Shown piece by piece: positions 19,817 to 29,890 of a stretch of 64,000 nt of DNA (position 1 is its first letter; each line of letters starts with the position of its first letter). The notes under the pieces are model-generated. The model did not search any database, had not been told where the DNA came from, and saw nothing but the letters and a program-made list of their open reading frames with translations. The position numbers were made by a program, and so were the translations under genes. Origin of the DNA: Sulfuricurvum sp. (GTDB lineage Bacteria; Campylobacterota; Campylobacteria; Campylobacterales; Sulfurimonadaceae); NCBI RefSeq assembly GCF_028710345.1, contig NZ_JAQTUH010000008.1:1-64000 (forward strand), in the 5' to 3' direction.

Positions 19817-21058
19817 ATGTGGAGAGAGTACAGAGTGGAATCGTGGTTGCAACGCAGAGTAAATAATATTTCATTACGAGACTTAAACTTCTATACCATT
19901 GTTTTTATCCTACTTTTTACCGTTGTTTTCTCTTCATTGCTGATTTATGACGAATACAAAGGGTTTGAAAAAACTGTTCAATTAGAGACAGCGTTTATCA
20001 ATGATAGTAACACGACACAGCCGCACGCATTGACTCATAATGCAATAAAAGGTCGTTTGATAAAAATTGTTTTGGAAATTTCGACCTTGGCATTGATATT
20101 ATTTAGTTTTGTTTTTGGTATCTCTAAAATCGTTAACAGCATGTTGGCACGGGATATGGAACGATTTTTACAATTTTTTGAATCAGCACATCAGAATGAG
20201 ACGAATATCCTCCCCAATGAGCTTTACTTTAATGAGTTTAAGCGGATGGCGGGGTATGCTAATGACATGGCGGTGATGATATATGAACAACAAGAATCGC
20301 TAAAAACACTCAATGCTTCACTCGAAGAACGGGTAATTAAAAAAACAGAGGCATTACAACAAAAGAATGAGGCACTGGAAGAGGAACAACGTTTTTCTCA
20401 AGGGTTACTTGAATCGCACAAACAGTTTATCCGTTATGCTATTCATGAAACACATACGCCACTTTCGGTTATTATGGCGAATATCGAACTCTTTTCTATG
20501 AATGAAGGGCGCAACCGTTATCTCGCCAAAATCGAAGCGGCGGTAAAAAACGTCTTTAGTATCTATGATGATTTGAGCTATTTGGTCAAAAAAGATCAAA
20601 TAGAGTATCCCAAAAAAGCGATTGAATTAGGAGAATATGTTGAAAAGAGACTTGAATTTTTCGATGAGGTGGCACAGTTTTCTCATTTGACTTTTGTGTA
20701 TAAAAAACCTGAATTTCCTACATGGATTCATTTTAATGAAACCAAACTTCAACGGGTAATCGACAACAATATTACGAATGCGATCAAGTATACTGCACGT
20801 GGAGAAAAAATCTTTGTCGGTGTAAACAGTGATATTGAGGAGAGCCGATTTTGGGTAGAGAGCCATTCTCAAAAGATTGAAGATATAGAGAAAATTTTTG
20901 ATGCGTATTATCGGGAGCGGAAAAAAACAGATGGGTTTGGATTAGGGCTTAGTTTGGTAAAATCAATTTGTGATGAAGAGGGGGTAGAAATTCGTATTGA
21001 ATCGTCAACCGAATTGACCCGTTTTGAATACCGATTGCGTAAAAAAGGTGATGTATGA
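19817..21058 (+). CDS. Sensor histidine kinase (acetate-module two-component system)
   Basis: The 413-residue protein has two membrane helices (about 26-44 and 84-103) with a short periplasmic loop of about 40 residues. A coiled-coil stretch (about 155-200) leads to a HisKA helix with phosphoacceptor H210 in IHETHTPLSV. The HATPase domain has the N box DNNITNAIKYT and the G box FGLGLSLVKS. The short loop argues against a classical periplasmic ligand domain, so it may sense through the membrane or a partner. It overlaps the response regulator by four bases (ATGA). Start uncertain: ATG 19817 or GTG 19835, the latter favoured if the predicted promoter is right. Its position ahead of porin-actP-acs suggests control of acetate uptake. 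Confidence 0.88.
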   Translation: MWREYRVESWLQRRVNNISLRDLNFYTIVFILLFTVVFSSLLIYDEYKGFEKTVQLETAFINDSNTTQPHALTHNAIKGRLIKIVLEISTLALILFSFVFGISKIVNSMLARDMERFLQFFESAHQNETNILPNELYFNEFKRMAGYANDMAVMIYEQQESLKTLNASLEERVIKKTEALQQKNEALEEEQRFSQGLLESHKQFIRYAIHETHTPLSVIMANIELFSMNEGRNRYLAKIEAAVKNVFSIYDDLSYLVKKDQIEYPKKAIELGEYVEKRLEFFDEVAQFSHLTFVYKKPEFPTWIHFNETKLQRVIDNNITNAIKYTARGEKIFVGVNSDIEESRFWVESHSQKIEDIEKIFDAYYRERKKTDGFGLGLSLVKSICDEEGVEIRIESSTELTRFEYRLRKKGDV

Positions 21059-21720
21059 AGATTTTATTGCTTGAAGATGAGATGATGCTGTGTGAAGCGA
21101 TCAATGAGTATTTACTCTCTTTGGGACATCGTGTTGTTACGTTTAGTGATGGTTCGAAAGCTTTGGAAGTATTGGCTCAGGAGATGTTTGATCTCCTTAT
21201 CCTCGATATTAATGTCCCCGGAATCGATGGATTAGATCTTCTCGAACAGCTTCATACCTTGAAAATCCGTCCTCCTGCTATCTATATCAGTGCCTTGGTT
21301 GATATCGAGGGGATCTCTCGTGCATACGATTTAGGATGTTACGATTATCTCAAAAAACCGTTTCATCTTAAAGAGCTTGCACTGCGAATCGATAAGGTGA
21401 TGCAGGTGTGTACCATCCCACAAAGTCATCTACGCCTTTCTAAAAGTTACAGCTATGATGCCTCTACTTCAACACTACTGTGTGAAAACGTATCACAGCC
21501 TTTGAGTAAACGGCAACTCCAAATTATCGATTTACTCTCTCGAAATCGTGGTCGTGTGGTTGATTTTGACCAGTTTCGCACCTATATATGGGACGAAGAG
21601 TACGTTGACAACGCCACTATTCGTGCTGAAGTGAGCCGATTGAATAAAAGTCTCAAAGAGGATTTTATTCAAAATATTAGGGCGATTGGTTACATGATTG
21701 ACATTCCTAAGAATATTTAA
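21055..21720 (+). CDS. OmpR/PhoB-family response regulator
   Basis: The 221-residue protein has a receiver domain (residues 1-115) with the acidic pocket E7/D8, phosphoacceptor D51 (LILDINVPG) and the conserved Lys in YDYLKKPFH. A winged-helix DNA-binding domain follows (about 130-220: PLSKRQLQIIDLLSRNRGRVV, then VDNATIRAEVSRLNKSL). It is the partner of the upstream kinase (4-bp overlap). Proteins of this family bind pairs of direct repeats spaced 10-11 bp; such a pair lies at 21789-21810, immediately downstream of this gene and upstream of the porin. This suggests that the porin-DUF485-actP transcript is its target. Confidence 0.93.
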   Translation: MKILLLEDEMMLCEAINEYLLSLGHRVVTFSDGSKALEVLAQEMFDLLILDINVPGIDGLDLLEQLHTLKIRPPAIYISALVDIEGISRAYDLGCYDYLKKPFHLKELALRIDKVMQVCTIPQSHLRLSKSYSYDASTSTLLCENVSQPLSKRQLQIIDLLSRNRGRVVDFDQFRTYIWDEEYVDNATIRAEVSRLNKSLKEDFIQNIRAIGYMIDIPKNI

Positions 21721-21788
21721 TGTTACTTTTTTACTCAATACTTCTTTCTAAATTTACTTTTTACAAATAATTTTTTCTAATTTAACGA

Positions 21789-21822
21789 TTGCTACGTTTT
21801 TGCTACGTTTCGTTTTCATAAT
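21789..21822 (+). promoter_or_regulatory. Putative response-regulator binding site and promoter of the porin
   Basis: The 11-base unit TTGCTACGTTT occurs twice in exact tandem (21789-21799 and 21800-21810). A -10-like CATAAT follows at 21817-21822. The repeats lie across the -35 position, as activator sites of OmpR-type regulators do. The porin start codon is about 30 bp further on. Confidence 0.6.
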
Positions 21823-21852
21823 GACGGTGTAAGAAACTTGTAAGGGGTGAAA

Positions 21853-23190
21853 ATGAGACGAATCGTATCTCTATCGCTTGTTGCATCGGCTTTGATAAGC
21901 AGTGCATATGGAGCGGATGATTTAGCAGGGATGTTTAGTGAAGGAAAAGTAAGCGGACAACTTCGTGAATTTTCAATCACACGCGATTATAACGGTGCTA
22001 GTAATTTTACTCGTATGGCAAATGCCGTCGGCGGATATGTCAAATACGAAACCGGCGGATGGAACGGGTTGAGCCTAGGTGCAGCACTTTATGGAACAGC
22101 CGGTTTTGAACTCGGTAACCGTAGCAATGTGAATGATGTCGATCCAACGCTTTTAAGTAAAAATAATAGCAATGATATCTATTTCGGTGAAGCGTATCTC
22201 CAATATAAAAACGGAAACACAGCGTTTAAAGCGGGACGTCAAAAACTCGATACCCCAATGGCAGGCAGTGATGATGCCCGTATGCTTCCAAACCTTTTTG
22301 AAGCGTATGTGTTGAGTAACACCGATATCAAAGATACAACTTTGGTTGCAGCACACGTAACAAAGTTCGCACAAGGGACATTTGGACGTGTTTATAATGC
22401 CAGTGCCAATCATGCAAATGCTGTGTTGAGTGCGACTGCTGGATACTCTTATTGGGATTCTCGTAATCAAACGGGCAGTTTTGTAGATATGGGTAAATAT
22501 GCTGTTGGTCAAAATACTGACGGTGTAACCGTTGCGGCTGTTGTCTATTCCGGTGTACCGGGATTGAAGCTTCAATTGTGGGACTATTATGCACATGATA
22601 TTCTTAATGCAGTCTATGCAGAAGCGAATTATGCTTTGACAATGAGCAATGGAATGGCTCCTTATTTCGCCGCTCAATGGATTAATGAGCGAGATGTTGG
22701 AAGCAGTTATGCCGGAAATGTACAAAGTGACTTTTTTGGTGCAAAAGCAGGAGTTAAAGTAGCTAATTTTGATCTCTATGCAGCGGTTTCAAGCAATACC
22801 AAAGATGCATCTTCTCCGGCAGTTAACGGCGGAACGATTTCTCCATGGGGTGGAATGCCTGCCTATACGCAAGGGATGGTAACACGTCATCAATTTATGG
22901 CGGGAACTGAAGCTTGGAAAGTTGCAGGAAACTATAACTGGAAAGATATGGGTGTGAATCTGAACACAGGTGTTTATTATGCTTCGTTTGATTTGGATGC
23001 ACTCAATGGGTATTCTGCAAAAGCATGTACAACAACAGAATCTGGATTTGATGTGATCTATAGCCCTGAGAAAATGAAAAACTTGCAATTACGTTTGCGT
23101 GCAAACTATACGCGTGATTTTGCACAAACCGCTGCCGGCGTTCCAACTGATTGGGACGAATATCGTTTTATTACCAATTACAACTTTTAA
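21853..23190 (+). CDS. Outer-membrane porin, OprD-like (Campylobacterota type)
   Basis: The 445-residue protein starts with a Sec signal peptide (MRRIVSLSLVASALISSAYG, cleavage before ADD). The rest alternates short hydrophobic and polar stretches with many aromatic residues and ends in FITNYNF, with the C-terminal Phe typical of beta-barrel proteins. The motif FKAGRQKLDTPMAGSDDARMLP is characteristic of OprD-type porins of this phylum. It is likely a channel for small organic acids, here probably acetate, because DUF485 and ActP follow in the same orientation within 15 bp. ATG 21853 (AAGGGG site) is preferred over a GTG two codons upstream. Confidence 0.85.
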   Translation: MRRIVSLSLVASALISSAYGADDLAGMFSEGKVSGQLREFSITRDYNGASNFTRMANAVGGYVKYETGGWNGLSLGAALYGTAGFELGNRSNVNDVDPTLLSKNNSNDIYFGEAYLQYKNGNTAFKAGRQKLDTPMAGSDDARMLPNLFEAYVLSNTDIKDTTLVAAHVTKFAQGTFGRVYNASANHANAVLSATAGYSYWDSRNQTGSFVDMGKYAVGQNTDGVTVAAVVYSGVPGLKLQLWDYYAHDILNAVYAEANYALTMSNGMAPYFAAQWINERDVGSSYAGNVQSDFFGAKAGVKVANFDLYAAVSSNTKDASSPAVNGGTISPWGGMPAYTQGMVTRHQFMAGTEAWKVAGNYNWKDMGVNLNTGVYYASFDLDALNGYSAKACTTTESGFDVIYSPEKMKNLQLRLRANYTRDFAQTAAGVPTDWDEYRFITNYNF

Positions 23191-23202
23191 AGGAGGTTTA
23201 TT

Positions 23203-23517
23203 ATGAAACAAGAGATGGTTGATCGTATTAAGAACGATCCAGATTTTATTCATTTGGTCAAAACACGCAGTAAATTTGCATGGACCTTGACGATTGTGAT
23301 GTTAGTTATTTATTTCGGATTTGTTTTGACAATCGCATTTGATCCGTCAATTTTAGGAACTCCGCTATCGGCAGGAGCTGTGACAACCGTTGGTATTCCG
23401 GTTGGTGTAGCGGTTATCGTAAGCGCATTTATTTTGACAGGAATTTATGTTCGTCGTGCAAACGGTGAGTTTGATGAATTGACCGCTAAAATTAAAGCTA
23501 AAGCGAAGGGGGAATAA
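23203..23517 (+). CDS. DUF485 membrane protein (ActP partner, YjcH-like)
   Basis: The 104-residue protein has two membrane helices (about 26-46 and 61-84). It carries the DUF485 pattern: an N-terminal soluble stretch with [16 protein letters not shown], then the helices, then a basic tail ([16 protein letters not shown]). It lies directly before actP, as E. coli yjcH does, and its stop codon overlaps the actP start by one base. It is presumed to be an accessory subunit or stabiliser of the symporter; its exact role is not known. A strong AGGAGG site precedes the ATG. Confidence 0.92.
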   Translation: MKQEMVDRIKNDPDFIHLVKTRSKFAWTLTIVMLVIYFGFVLTIAFDPSILGTPLSAGAVTTVGIPVGVAVIVSAFILTGIYVRRANGEFDELTAKIKAKAKGE

Positions 23518-25289
23518 TGAGAGCATTACTTTTTTTATTAATTGCTTCTGTTGGGATATTTGCCGGTGAGGCATTGACCGGTGCAGTCGAAAAACAACCG
23601 CTTAATATGTCCGCTATTATGATGTTTATCATCTTTGTTGCTGCTACTCTTGGGATTACCTATTGGGCGGCAAAACGTACTAAAACGGCAAAAGATTTTT
23701 ATACTGCCGGCGGAGGAATCACTGGATTTCAAAACGGTATGGCGATTGCAGGGGACTATATGTCAGCAGCATCGTTTTTGGGTATTTCTGCTCTCGTTTA
23801 CGGAAAAGGGTATGATGGTTTGATCTACTCTATCGGGTTCTTGGTCGGATGGCCGATTATCTTGTTTATGGTAGCTGAACAACTCCGTAACCTCGGTAAA
23901 TACACCTTTGCAGACGTTGCATCGTATCGTCTACAACAAACTCCGATTCGTACATTGGCGGCATTTGGTTCAATCTTGACGGTTGTATTGTATTTGATCG
24001 CGCAAATGGTAGGGGCTGGAAAATTGATCCAACTTCTTTTCGGTTTAGATTATAACGTTGCAGTTGTGATGGTCGGTGTATTGATGATCCTTTACGTAAC
24101 ATTCGGTGGTATGCTCGCGACAACATGGGTTCAAATCATCAAAGCGTTCTTGTTGCTCTCTGGGGCTACATTTATGGCGGTTGCGGTTATGGCTCACTAT
24201 AACTTTAACTTTGAAACATTGTTCTCTACTGCGGTGAGTATGAAAGATCAAACGATTATGGCTCCGGGTAAATTGGTAAGTGATCCGATTTCAGCGATTT
24301 CGTTGGGGGTTGCATTGATGTTCGGTACAGCAGGTCTTCCGCACATCCTTATGCGTTTTTTCACCGTTAGCGATGCAAAAGAAGCCCGTAAATCGGTTTT
24401 TTATGCGACAGGATTTATCGGGTATTTCTATATCTTGACGTTCATCATCGGTTTCGGTGCGATCGTAATGGTATTCAAAAATCCTCATTATCTTGATTTG
24501 GCGAAACAAGCAACAGATGGCGGCTTCCCAATCCTCGGTGGTGACAACATGGCGGCGATTCACTTGTCTCAAGCAGTTGGCGGTGACTTTTTCCTCGGAT
24601 TTATCTCTGCGGTAGCGTTTGCAACGATCTTAGCGGTTGTTTCCGGTCTTACATTGGCGGGTGCATCAGCGATTTCACATGACCTTTATGCGAGTGTTAT
24701 CAAAAAAGGTAAAACTGATGGGATGATGGAGATGAAAGTTTCTAAAATCGCTACGGTTGTTTTAGGTCTTGTCGCGATCTATCTTGGTATTATTTTTGAA
24801 AAACAAAATATTGCATTCATGGTAGGATTGGCGTTTGCGGTTGCTGCAAGTGCGAACTTCCCGATTTTGTTCCTCTCTATGTTCTGGTCAAAATTGACAA
24901 CACGCGGTGCTTTGATCGGTGGAACTATCGGGTTGTTGACGGCAATTGTTTTAGTTATTCTCGGGCCAATGGTTTGGGCGGAAATTATCAATGGTGATGC
25001 ACTTAAAGCAGCTATTGCTGCGGCTAAAGCTGCTGCAACGGCAACGGGTGCATCTGCAGCTGACATTGTAAAAGCAGGTGATACGGCTAAAACAGCTTTC
25101 ATTAAAGAAACTGCGATTTTCCCGTATCAATATCCGGCATTGTTCTCAGTAACAGCGGCATTCGTCAGTATCTGGTTCTTTTCGATTACCGATCGTAGTG
25201 AAAACTCACGTAAAGAAGAAGAGGCATACGAAGCACAATATATCCGTTCTCAAACCGGTATTGGTGCTGAGGGTGCAGTAGAGCATTAA
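23517..25289 (+). CDS. actP: Cation/acetate symporter ActP
   Basis: The 590-residue sodium:solute symporter has about 13 membrane helices plus a signal-like first segment. Family landmarks include [29 protein letters not shown] (part of the cation site) and the later [15 protein letters not shown]. It takes up acetate (and related short acids) across the inner membrane. Between the last helices, residues about 493-531 form an unusual Ala/Lys/Asp/Thr-rich stretch ([19 protein letters not shown]), probably an enlarged loop. The C-terminal tail is charged. It follows DUF485, and the DUF294, exonuclease and acs genes follow it. Confidence 0.94.
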   Translation: MRALLFLLIASVGIFAGEALTGAVEKQPLNMSAIMMFIIFVAATLGITYWAAKRTKTAKDFYTAGGGITGFQNGMAIAGDYMSAASFLGISALVYGKGYDGLIYSIGFLVGWPIILFMVAEQLRNLGKYTFADVASYRLQQTPIRTLAAFGSILTVVLYLIAQMVGAGKLIQLLFGLDYNVAVVMVGVLMILYVTFGGMLATTWVQIIKAFLLLSGATFMAVAVMAHYNFNFETLFSTAVSMKDQTIMAPGKLVSDPISAISLGVALMFGTAGLPHILMRFFTVSDAKEARKSVFYATGFIGYFYILTFIIGFGAIVMVFKNPHYLDLAKQATDGGFPILGGDNMAAIHLSQAVGGDFFLGFISAVAFATILAVVSGLTLAGASAISHDLYASVIKKGKTDGMMEMKVSKIATVVLGLVAIYLGIIFEKQNIAFMVGLAFAVAASANFPILFLSMFWSKLTTRGALIGGTIGLLTAIVLVILGPMVWAEIINGDALKAAIAAAKAAATATGASAADIVKAGDTAKTAFIKETAIFPYQYPALFSVTAAFVSIWFFSITDRSENSRKEEEAYEAQYIRSQTGIGAEGAVEH

Positions 25290-25292
25290 TTG

Positions 25293-25366
25293 GAACGTCC
25301 AAGGAATAAAATCCCTTGGACTACGCTTGCCGCTAAGGCACTGAAGCTTGCCTCTGTCGAGGCAGA
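25293..25366 (+). repeat. 74-bp multi-hairpin intergenic repeat, copy A
   Basis: This is one of three closely similar copies; the others are at 54380-54452 (inverted) and 63596-63669. It begins GAACGTCCAAGG and ends GAGGCAGA. It contains a stem CCAAGGaataaaatCCCTTGG, a GCTTGCCGC core, the string CTGAAGCTTGCCTC, and a terminal stem GCCTC-tgtc-GAGGC. Here it sits in the 109-bp gap between actP and the DUF294 gene. Confidence 0.75.
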
Positions 25367-25398
25367 TTTCTTTCTATAGAATTAATTAGGAGTTAGCT

Positions 25399-27222
25399 TT
25401 GAGTCTATTTGACCAAAAAGCACTATTGATGTCAATTCATCCTTTCGACCTTTTGGGGGAGAGGATGATCGAAAAACTGATGACCCAGATGGATATTGCC
25501 TATTATCCCAAAGAGACGATACTTATCGCTCCGAGGGTGAGGGCGGAATCTCTCTATATCATTATCAAAGGTATTGTCAACGAAACCATCGAGGGTGAAC
25601 TCCAAAACGTTTATGGGGAGCGCGACAGCTTTGACGCCAACTCCCTCATATATGGAAATACCCAAAGCACCTTTAGCGTTGCCGAAGATCTCATTTGCTA
25701 TGAACTCCCTAAAGAACCCTTCCTTAACCTTCTCCAAGATGTTGAATCCTTTCAAAATTACTTTATGCAAGATTTCATTACCAAACATCAAAATCTCAAA
25801 GAGCGTCAACACCAAAATGAGCTAACCCCTTTTATGGTTTCCCGTGTGGATGAGATTTATCTGCATACCCCATGTTTTGTGGATGCTATGATGCCTATCA
25901 AAGAGGCATTGCGACAAATGGCGGATCAAGATGCGAATGTTATTTTGGTTAATGATGGCGATAAGGTCGGGATTGTTACCGATACCAATTTACGTGAAAA
26001 ACTCCTTTTAAGTGATAAAAGCCGAAATGACCCGATTGGCGAGATTGCGACGTTTGGTTTGATTAGTATAGAGCGAAGTGATTTTCTTTTTAACGCGTTA
26101 TTGCTCTTTACGAAACACGGAGTCAAACGGCTGGTTGTTGTCGATAATGAGCAAATCGTCGGGATACTTGAGCAGCTTGATTTGCTGAGCCATTTTGCCA
26201 ATCATACCCATCTCATCGCTGCTTCTATCGATCGCGCGGTGAGTATCGATGAACTGCAAAACGCACAGCGTTCACTCACCCATTTGGTACGCTCACTCAC
26301 GAGCAAAGGGGTACGTGTACGCTATGTCTCTAAACTGGTAAGTGAACTTAACGCAAAGGTGTATCGCAAAGTTTTTGAGATGGTTCTCCCTGAATCATTG
26401 CATGATAAATGTGCATTAATCGTTATGGGTTCTGAGGGACGGGGCGAGCAAATATTGCGTACCGATCAAGATAATGCCCTTATTGTTCGAGACGGCGAAA
26501 ATGTTGAGAGTTATGAACCTTACATGGTAACTCTCAATGAATATCTTCTTCAATTGGGATTTCCAAAATGCAACGGTAACGTCATGGTCTCTAACCCCTA
26601 CTGGCGTAATAGTGTTATGGGATACAAAAGCAAAATCGAGGGGTGGACGGATACTTTAAATGAAGAAGCATTGATGGGATTATCGATTTTCCTCGATGCC
26701 CATTGCGTCGCGGGTGATGAACACCTTTTGGATGATTGTAAAACTTTTTTACAACAACATTTTGAAGGGCGAAGTGACATAATGGCTCATCTGGCAAAAT
26801 CGGCTTTGGCTTTTGAGACCCCTTTGAGCCTTATCGGCGGTTTTGTTTTGGGGAGAGCTGAGCACGGGAGTGAATTTGATATTAAAAAAGGGGGGATTTT
26901 CGCGATTGTTCATGGCATCCGAATCCTCTCATTGGAGTATAAAATTGCCCATACAAATACGACGGAACGGATTAAAGAACTCAATAATCTAGGGGTATTT
27001 GATAAGCGTTTTGCGAGTGAATTGATCGAAGCGTATGATACGCTGCTCAGTATCCGTTTAAGATTTATCCTTGCACAGAAACAAGGCTCTAACGAGCAAA
27101 ATTACGTTAACCCGAAATTACTCACCAAAGCAGAGCGCGATCTGCTCAAAGATGCGTTTAAAATTGTCAATACATTCAAAAAATTTCTCACCTACCATTT
27201 TCATTTAGGAATGGTGGTTTGA
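25399..27222 (+). CDS. Cyclic-nucleotide-binding / CBS / DUF294 putative nucleotidyltransferase
   Basis: The 607-residue protein has a cNMP-binding-like domain (about 15-125) and a pair of CBS domains (about 155-275). A DUF294 nucleotidyltransferase-like domain follows with GSEGRGEQILRTDQDNA (about 345-361), and then the DUF294 C-terminal helical domain. The GlnD-like active-site Asp pair (DQDNA) is present, so it may uridylylate or adenylylate a target; the substrate is unknown. It starts at a TTG codon with AGGAG six bases upstream. The set actP, DUF294 protein, DEDDh exonuclease and acs is recurrent in Gammaproteobacteria with acetate-switch systems, which supports a role in regulating acetate use. 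Confidence 0.85.
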   Translation: MSLFDQKALLMSIHPFDLLGERMIEKLMTQMDIAYYPKETILIAPRVRAESLYIIIKGIVNETIEGELQNVYGERDSFDANSLIYGNTQSTFSVAEDLICYELPKEPFLNLLQDVESFQNYFMQDFITKHQNLKERQHQNELTPFMVSRVDEIYLHTPCFVDAMMPIKEALRQMADQDANVILVNDGDKVGIVTDTNLREKLLLSDKSRNDPIGEIATFGLISIERSDFLFNALLLFTKHGVKRLVVVDNEQIVGILEQLDLLSHFANHTHLIAASIDRAVSIDELQNAQRSLTHLVRSLTSKGVRVRYVSKLVSELNAKVYRKVFEMVLPESLHDKCALIVMGSEGRGEQILRTDQDNALIVRDGENVESYEPYMVTLNEYLLQLGFPKCNGNVMVSNPYWRNSVMGYKSKIEGWTDTLNEEALMGLSIFLDAHCVAGDEHLLDDCKTFLQQHFEGRSDIMAHLAKSALAFETPLSLIGGFVLGRAEHGSEFDIKKGGIFAIVHGIRILSLEYKIAHTNTTERIKELNNLGVFDKRFASELIEAYDTLLSIRLRFILAQKQGSNEQNYVNPKLLTKAERDLLKDAFKIVNTFKKFLTYHFHLGMVV

Positions 27223-27836
27223 TGTTCGAATCTCTCAAACGTTCGTGGAACCGTCGTGGTCTTAACGATGAAAACTATGCGTGGATGTTTGAACCCTATA
27301 GCGGTGATGAAGTGGTGGTTTTTGATACCGAAACAACGGGACTCAATACTAAAAAAGATGCGGTACTCAGTATCGGTGCGGTGAAGGTCAAAGGGGATCG
27401 TATTTTGACCTCGGAGAGCTTTGAAATTTTCTTAAAACCTGAACGTGAAATTAGCACGGAAAGTATCAAAATCCACCATATTCGACCATGTGATTTAGAA
27501 CAAGCGTATGAACCATTAGAGGGGGTAAAAAAATTCTTGGATTTTATTGGAAATCGCCCACTTGTAGGGTATTATTTGGAGTTTGATATGGCGATGATAA
27601 ATCGCTTGATCAAGCCATGGTTAGGGTGTGAACTCCCCCATAAACAGATCGAGGTTTCAGGGCTCTATTTTGATAAAAAAATTGCTCTGATTCCCCAAGG
27701 AAACATTGATTTGCGCTTTGACACAATCCTACGAGATTTAAATCTTCCGCGGATGGGTCAGCACAACGCATTAAACGATGCAATTATGACCGCAATGGTC
27801 TACATAAAATTAAAAAATACACTTAAACTACACTAA
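27222..27836 (+). CDS. DEDDh 3'-5' exonuclease (DNA polymerase III epsilon-like)
   Basis: The 204-residue protein carries all DEDDh residues: VVFDTETTGL (Asp, Glu), GYYLEFDMAMI (Asp) and QHNALNDAIMTA (His, Asp). It is longer at the N-terminus than the catalytic core. It lacks the beta-clamp and polymerase-binding region of DnaQ, so it is probably not the replicative proofreading subunit. The ATG at 27222 overlaps the upstream stop (TGATG), giving tight coupling to the DUF294 gene. The pairing of these two genes beside acs is conserved in other phyla; the cellular substrate is unknown. Confidence 0.88.
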   Translation: MFESLKRSWNRRGLNDENYAWMFEPYSGDEVVVFDTETTGLNTKKDAVLSIGAVKVKGDRILTSESFEIFLKPEREISTESIKIHHIRPCDLEQAYEPLEGVKKFLDFIGNRPLVGYYLEFDMAMINRLIKPWLGCELPHKQIEVSGLYFDKKIALIPQGNIDLRFDTILRDLNLPRMGQHNALNDAIMTAMVYIKLKNTLKLH

Positions 27837-27848
27837 GGAGCCTTAACT

Positions 27849-29807
27849 ATGAGTGATATCGTAAAACCAACTTTTCAACCGAACCGTGAGTTCGCCAAAC
27901 AAGCCCGAATCAAAAATATGTGTGAGTACCATGATTTGCAAACATGGGCAAATGAAGATTATGAAGGATTCTGGGGCAGTTTTGCCAATGAAAAAATCGA
28001 TTGGTTTGAACCCTATACCCAAGTGCTCGATGAGAGCAATGCACCGTTTTACAAATGGTTCGTAGACGGGAAACTTAACGTCGCTCACCAATGTATCGAC
28101 CGTCATCTCAGCTCACGTAAAAACAAAGCGGCAATTATTTTCGAAGGGGATCGCGGCGATAAACAAATTATTACCTACCTTGAACTTTATTATAATGTAA
28201 ATAAATTTGCTAACCTCCTTAAAAACGAGTTTCATGTCAAAAAAGGTGACCGCGTCGTTATCTATATGCCGATGATTCCTGAAGCGGCGTATGCGATGCT
28301 CGCATGTGCCCGTATCGGTGCAATCCACTCTATCGTTTTCGGTGGGTTCTCTTCTGAAGCGTTGAAAGACCGTATTGAAGATGCACAAGCGAAATTAGTT
28401 ATTACCGCAGATGGAGCGTATCGTAAAGATAAACCGTACATGCTCAAACCCGTTGTTGATCAAGCCATCGATGAAAAATCTCCGGTTGAAAAAGTTCTCG
28501 TCATTGAGCGAAATAACGAAGATGTCACGTGGGTAGCGGGACGCGATTACTCGTACAATGAACTCATCAAATCACAATCAAGCATCTGTGAAGCGGAAGT
28601 AATGGACGCGGAAGATCCACTTTTCCTCCTCTACACCTCAGGCTCTACCGGAAAACCAAAAGGGGTACAACACAACTCAGCAGGGTATATCCTTTGGGCG
28701 CAAATGACGATGGAATGGGTATTTGACGTCAAAGAAAACGATACCTACTGGTGTACGGCAGACGTCGGCTGGATTACTGGACACACCTATATCGTATATG
28801 GTCCACTCGCGATGGGTGCGACGACCGTAATGTTCGAGGGTGTACCTACATACCCTGATGCGGGACGTCCGTGGAAAATGGTCGAAGAGTACAAAATCAA
28901 CCAATTCTACACCGCTCCAACCGCCATCCGCGTATTGCACAAAATGGGTGAAGATGAGCCAGCAAAATATGATCTTAGCTCTCTCAAAGTTCTCGGAACC
29001 GTTGGTGAGCCGATCGATCCTCCTGCATGGAAATGGTACTACGAAGCAGTCGGCGGAAGCAAATGTGCGATCGTCGATACCTACTGGCAAACCGAAACAG
29101 GGGGACATATCGTCTCTCCATTGCCGGGTGCGACTCCGATCAAACCTGCATGTGCGACATTCCCGCTTCCGGGTATCATCGCTGAAATCCTTGATCCGCA
29201 AACTGGGGTAAAAGTAGCAGCAGGTGAGCCAGGTTATATGTGTGTTACCCGTCCTTGGCCATCGATGATTCGCGGTATTTGGGGTGATCCTGAACGTTTC
29301 GTGAAATCGTATTTCGGTGATGTTAAAAAAGACGGACAACCTGTATACTTCACGGGTGACGGCGCGATCTATGATGAAGACGGATACATCACGATTACAG
29401 GTCGTACCGATGATGTTATCAACGTTTCAGGTCACCGTATGGGAACTGCCGAAGTAGAAGCGGCATGTAAAAAACACCCGAACGTCGCTGAAGTAGCCGT
29501 TGTCGGTAAACCGCACGACATCAAAGGTGAGGGAATCTTCGCCTACATCGTCCTCAAAAGTGAAGACACCGTCGGTGAAGAGATGGAGATGGTCAAAGAG
29601 ATTAACAAAGTGATTATGAAAGAAATCGGTAACATCGCTATCTGTGATGACATCGTTTTCGTACCGGGCTTACCGAAAACCCGTTCAGGAAAAATCATGC
29701 GCCGAATACTACGCTCTATCGCGAAAGGGGAAGCAATCACTCAGGATATCTCGACTCTCGAAGATCCAAGTATCGTTGCCACTATCGAAACAAAAGTCAA
29801 AGGGTAA
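27849..29807 (+). CDS. acs: Acetyl-CoA synthetase (AMP-forming)
   Basis: The 652-residue enzyme has the full length of bacterial Acs. Motifs are the AMP-binding loop [14 protein letters not shown], WWxTE-like [10 protein letters not shown], the hinge/adenylate region [20 protein letters not shown], and [11 protein letters not shown] with the catalytic Lys that is acetylated in relatives. It converts acetate, ATP and CoA to acetyl-CoA in the cytoplasm. An AAGGAG site lies ahead of the ATG, and the exonuclease stop is 12 bp upstream. It completes the acetate import and activation set that starts with the porin. Confidence 0.97.
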   Translation: MSDIVKPTFQPNREFAKQARIKNMCEYHDLQTWANEDYEGFWGSFANEKIDWFEPYTQVLDESNAPFYKWFVDGKLNVAHQCIDRHLSSRKNKAAIIFEGDRGDKQIITYLELYYNVNKFANLLKNEFHVKKGDRVVIYMPMIPEAAYAMLACARIGAIHSIVFGGFSSEALKDRIEDAQAKLVITADGAYRKDKPYMLKPVVDQAIDEKSPVEKVLVIERNNEDVTWVAGRDYSYNELIKSQSSICEAEVMDAEDPLFLLYTSGSTGKPKGVQHNSAGYILWAQMTMEWVFDVKENDTYWCTADVGWITGHTYIVYGPLAMGATTVMFEGVPTYPDAGRPWKMVEEYKINQFYTAPTAIRVLHKMGEDEPAKYDLSSLKVLGTVGEPIDPPAWKWYYEAVGGSKCAIVDTYWQTETGGHIVSPLPGATPIKPACATFPLPGIIAEILDPQTGVKVAAGEPGYMCVTRPWPSMIRGIWGDPERFVKSYFGDVKKDGQPVYFTGDGAIYDEDGYITITGRTDDVINVSGHRMGTAEVEAACKKHPNVAEVAVVGKPHDIKGEGIFAYIVLKSEDTVGEEMEMVKEINKVIMKEIGNIAICDDIVFVPGLPKTRSGKIMRRILRSIAKGEAITQDISTLEDPSIVATIETKVKG

Positions 29808-29827
29808 GTTTTACCCTCTCTCCCATA

Positions 29828-29872
29828 ATTCCGTGTGACCGAAGGAAATCCTTTAGGGTCACGACACGGAAT
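29828..29872. terminator. REP-like long hairpin between convergent genes (possible terminator)
   Basis: The 45-bp segment folds into one long imperfect stem. The outer arms are ATTCCGTG and CACGGAAT, the middle arms TGACC and GGGTCA, and the inner arms AAGGA and TCCTT. It lies between the acs stop and the convergent gene at 29891-30673 and is followed by CTTTTCTC on the plus strand. It shares its outer arms with the repeats at 30756 and 31527, so it may be a REP element that also ends transcripts. Confidence 0.5.
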
Positions 29873-29890
29873 CTTTTCTCTAAACAACCA

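Noticed and set aside
22153-22725. Long open frame on the minus strand inside the porin gene (190 codons)
   Set aside because: It is a shadow of the well-supported porin with signal peptide and family motifs; the minus-strand product is Ile/Ser-rich without any domain.
28677-29339. Long minus-strand open frame inside acs (220 codons)
   Set aside because: The opposite strand carries an intact Acs over its full length; the product has an Arg/His/Phe/Cys-rich composition typical of antisense frames.
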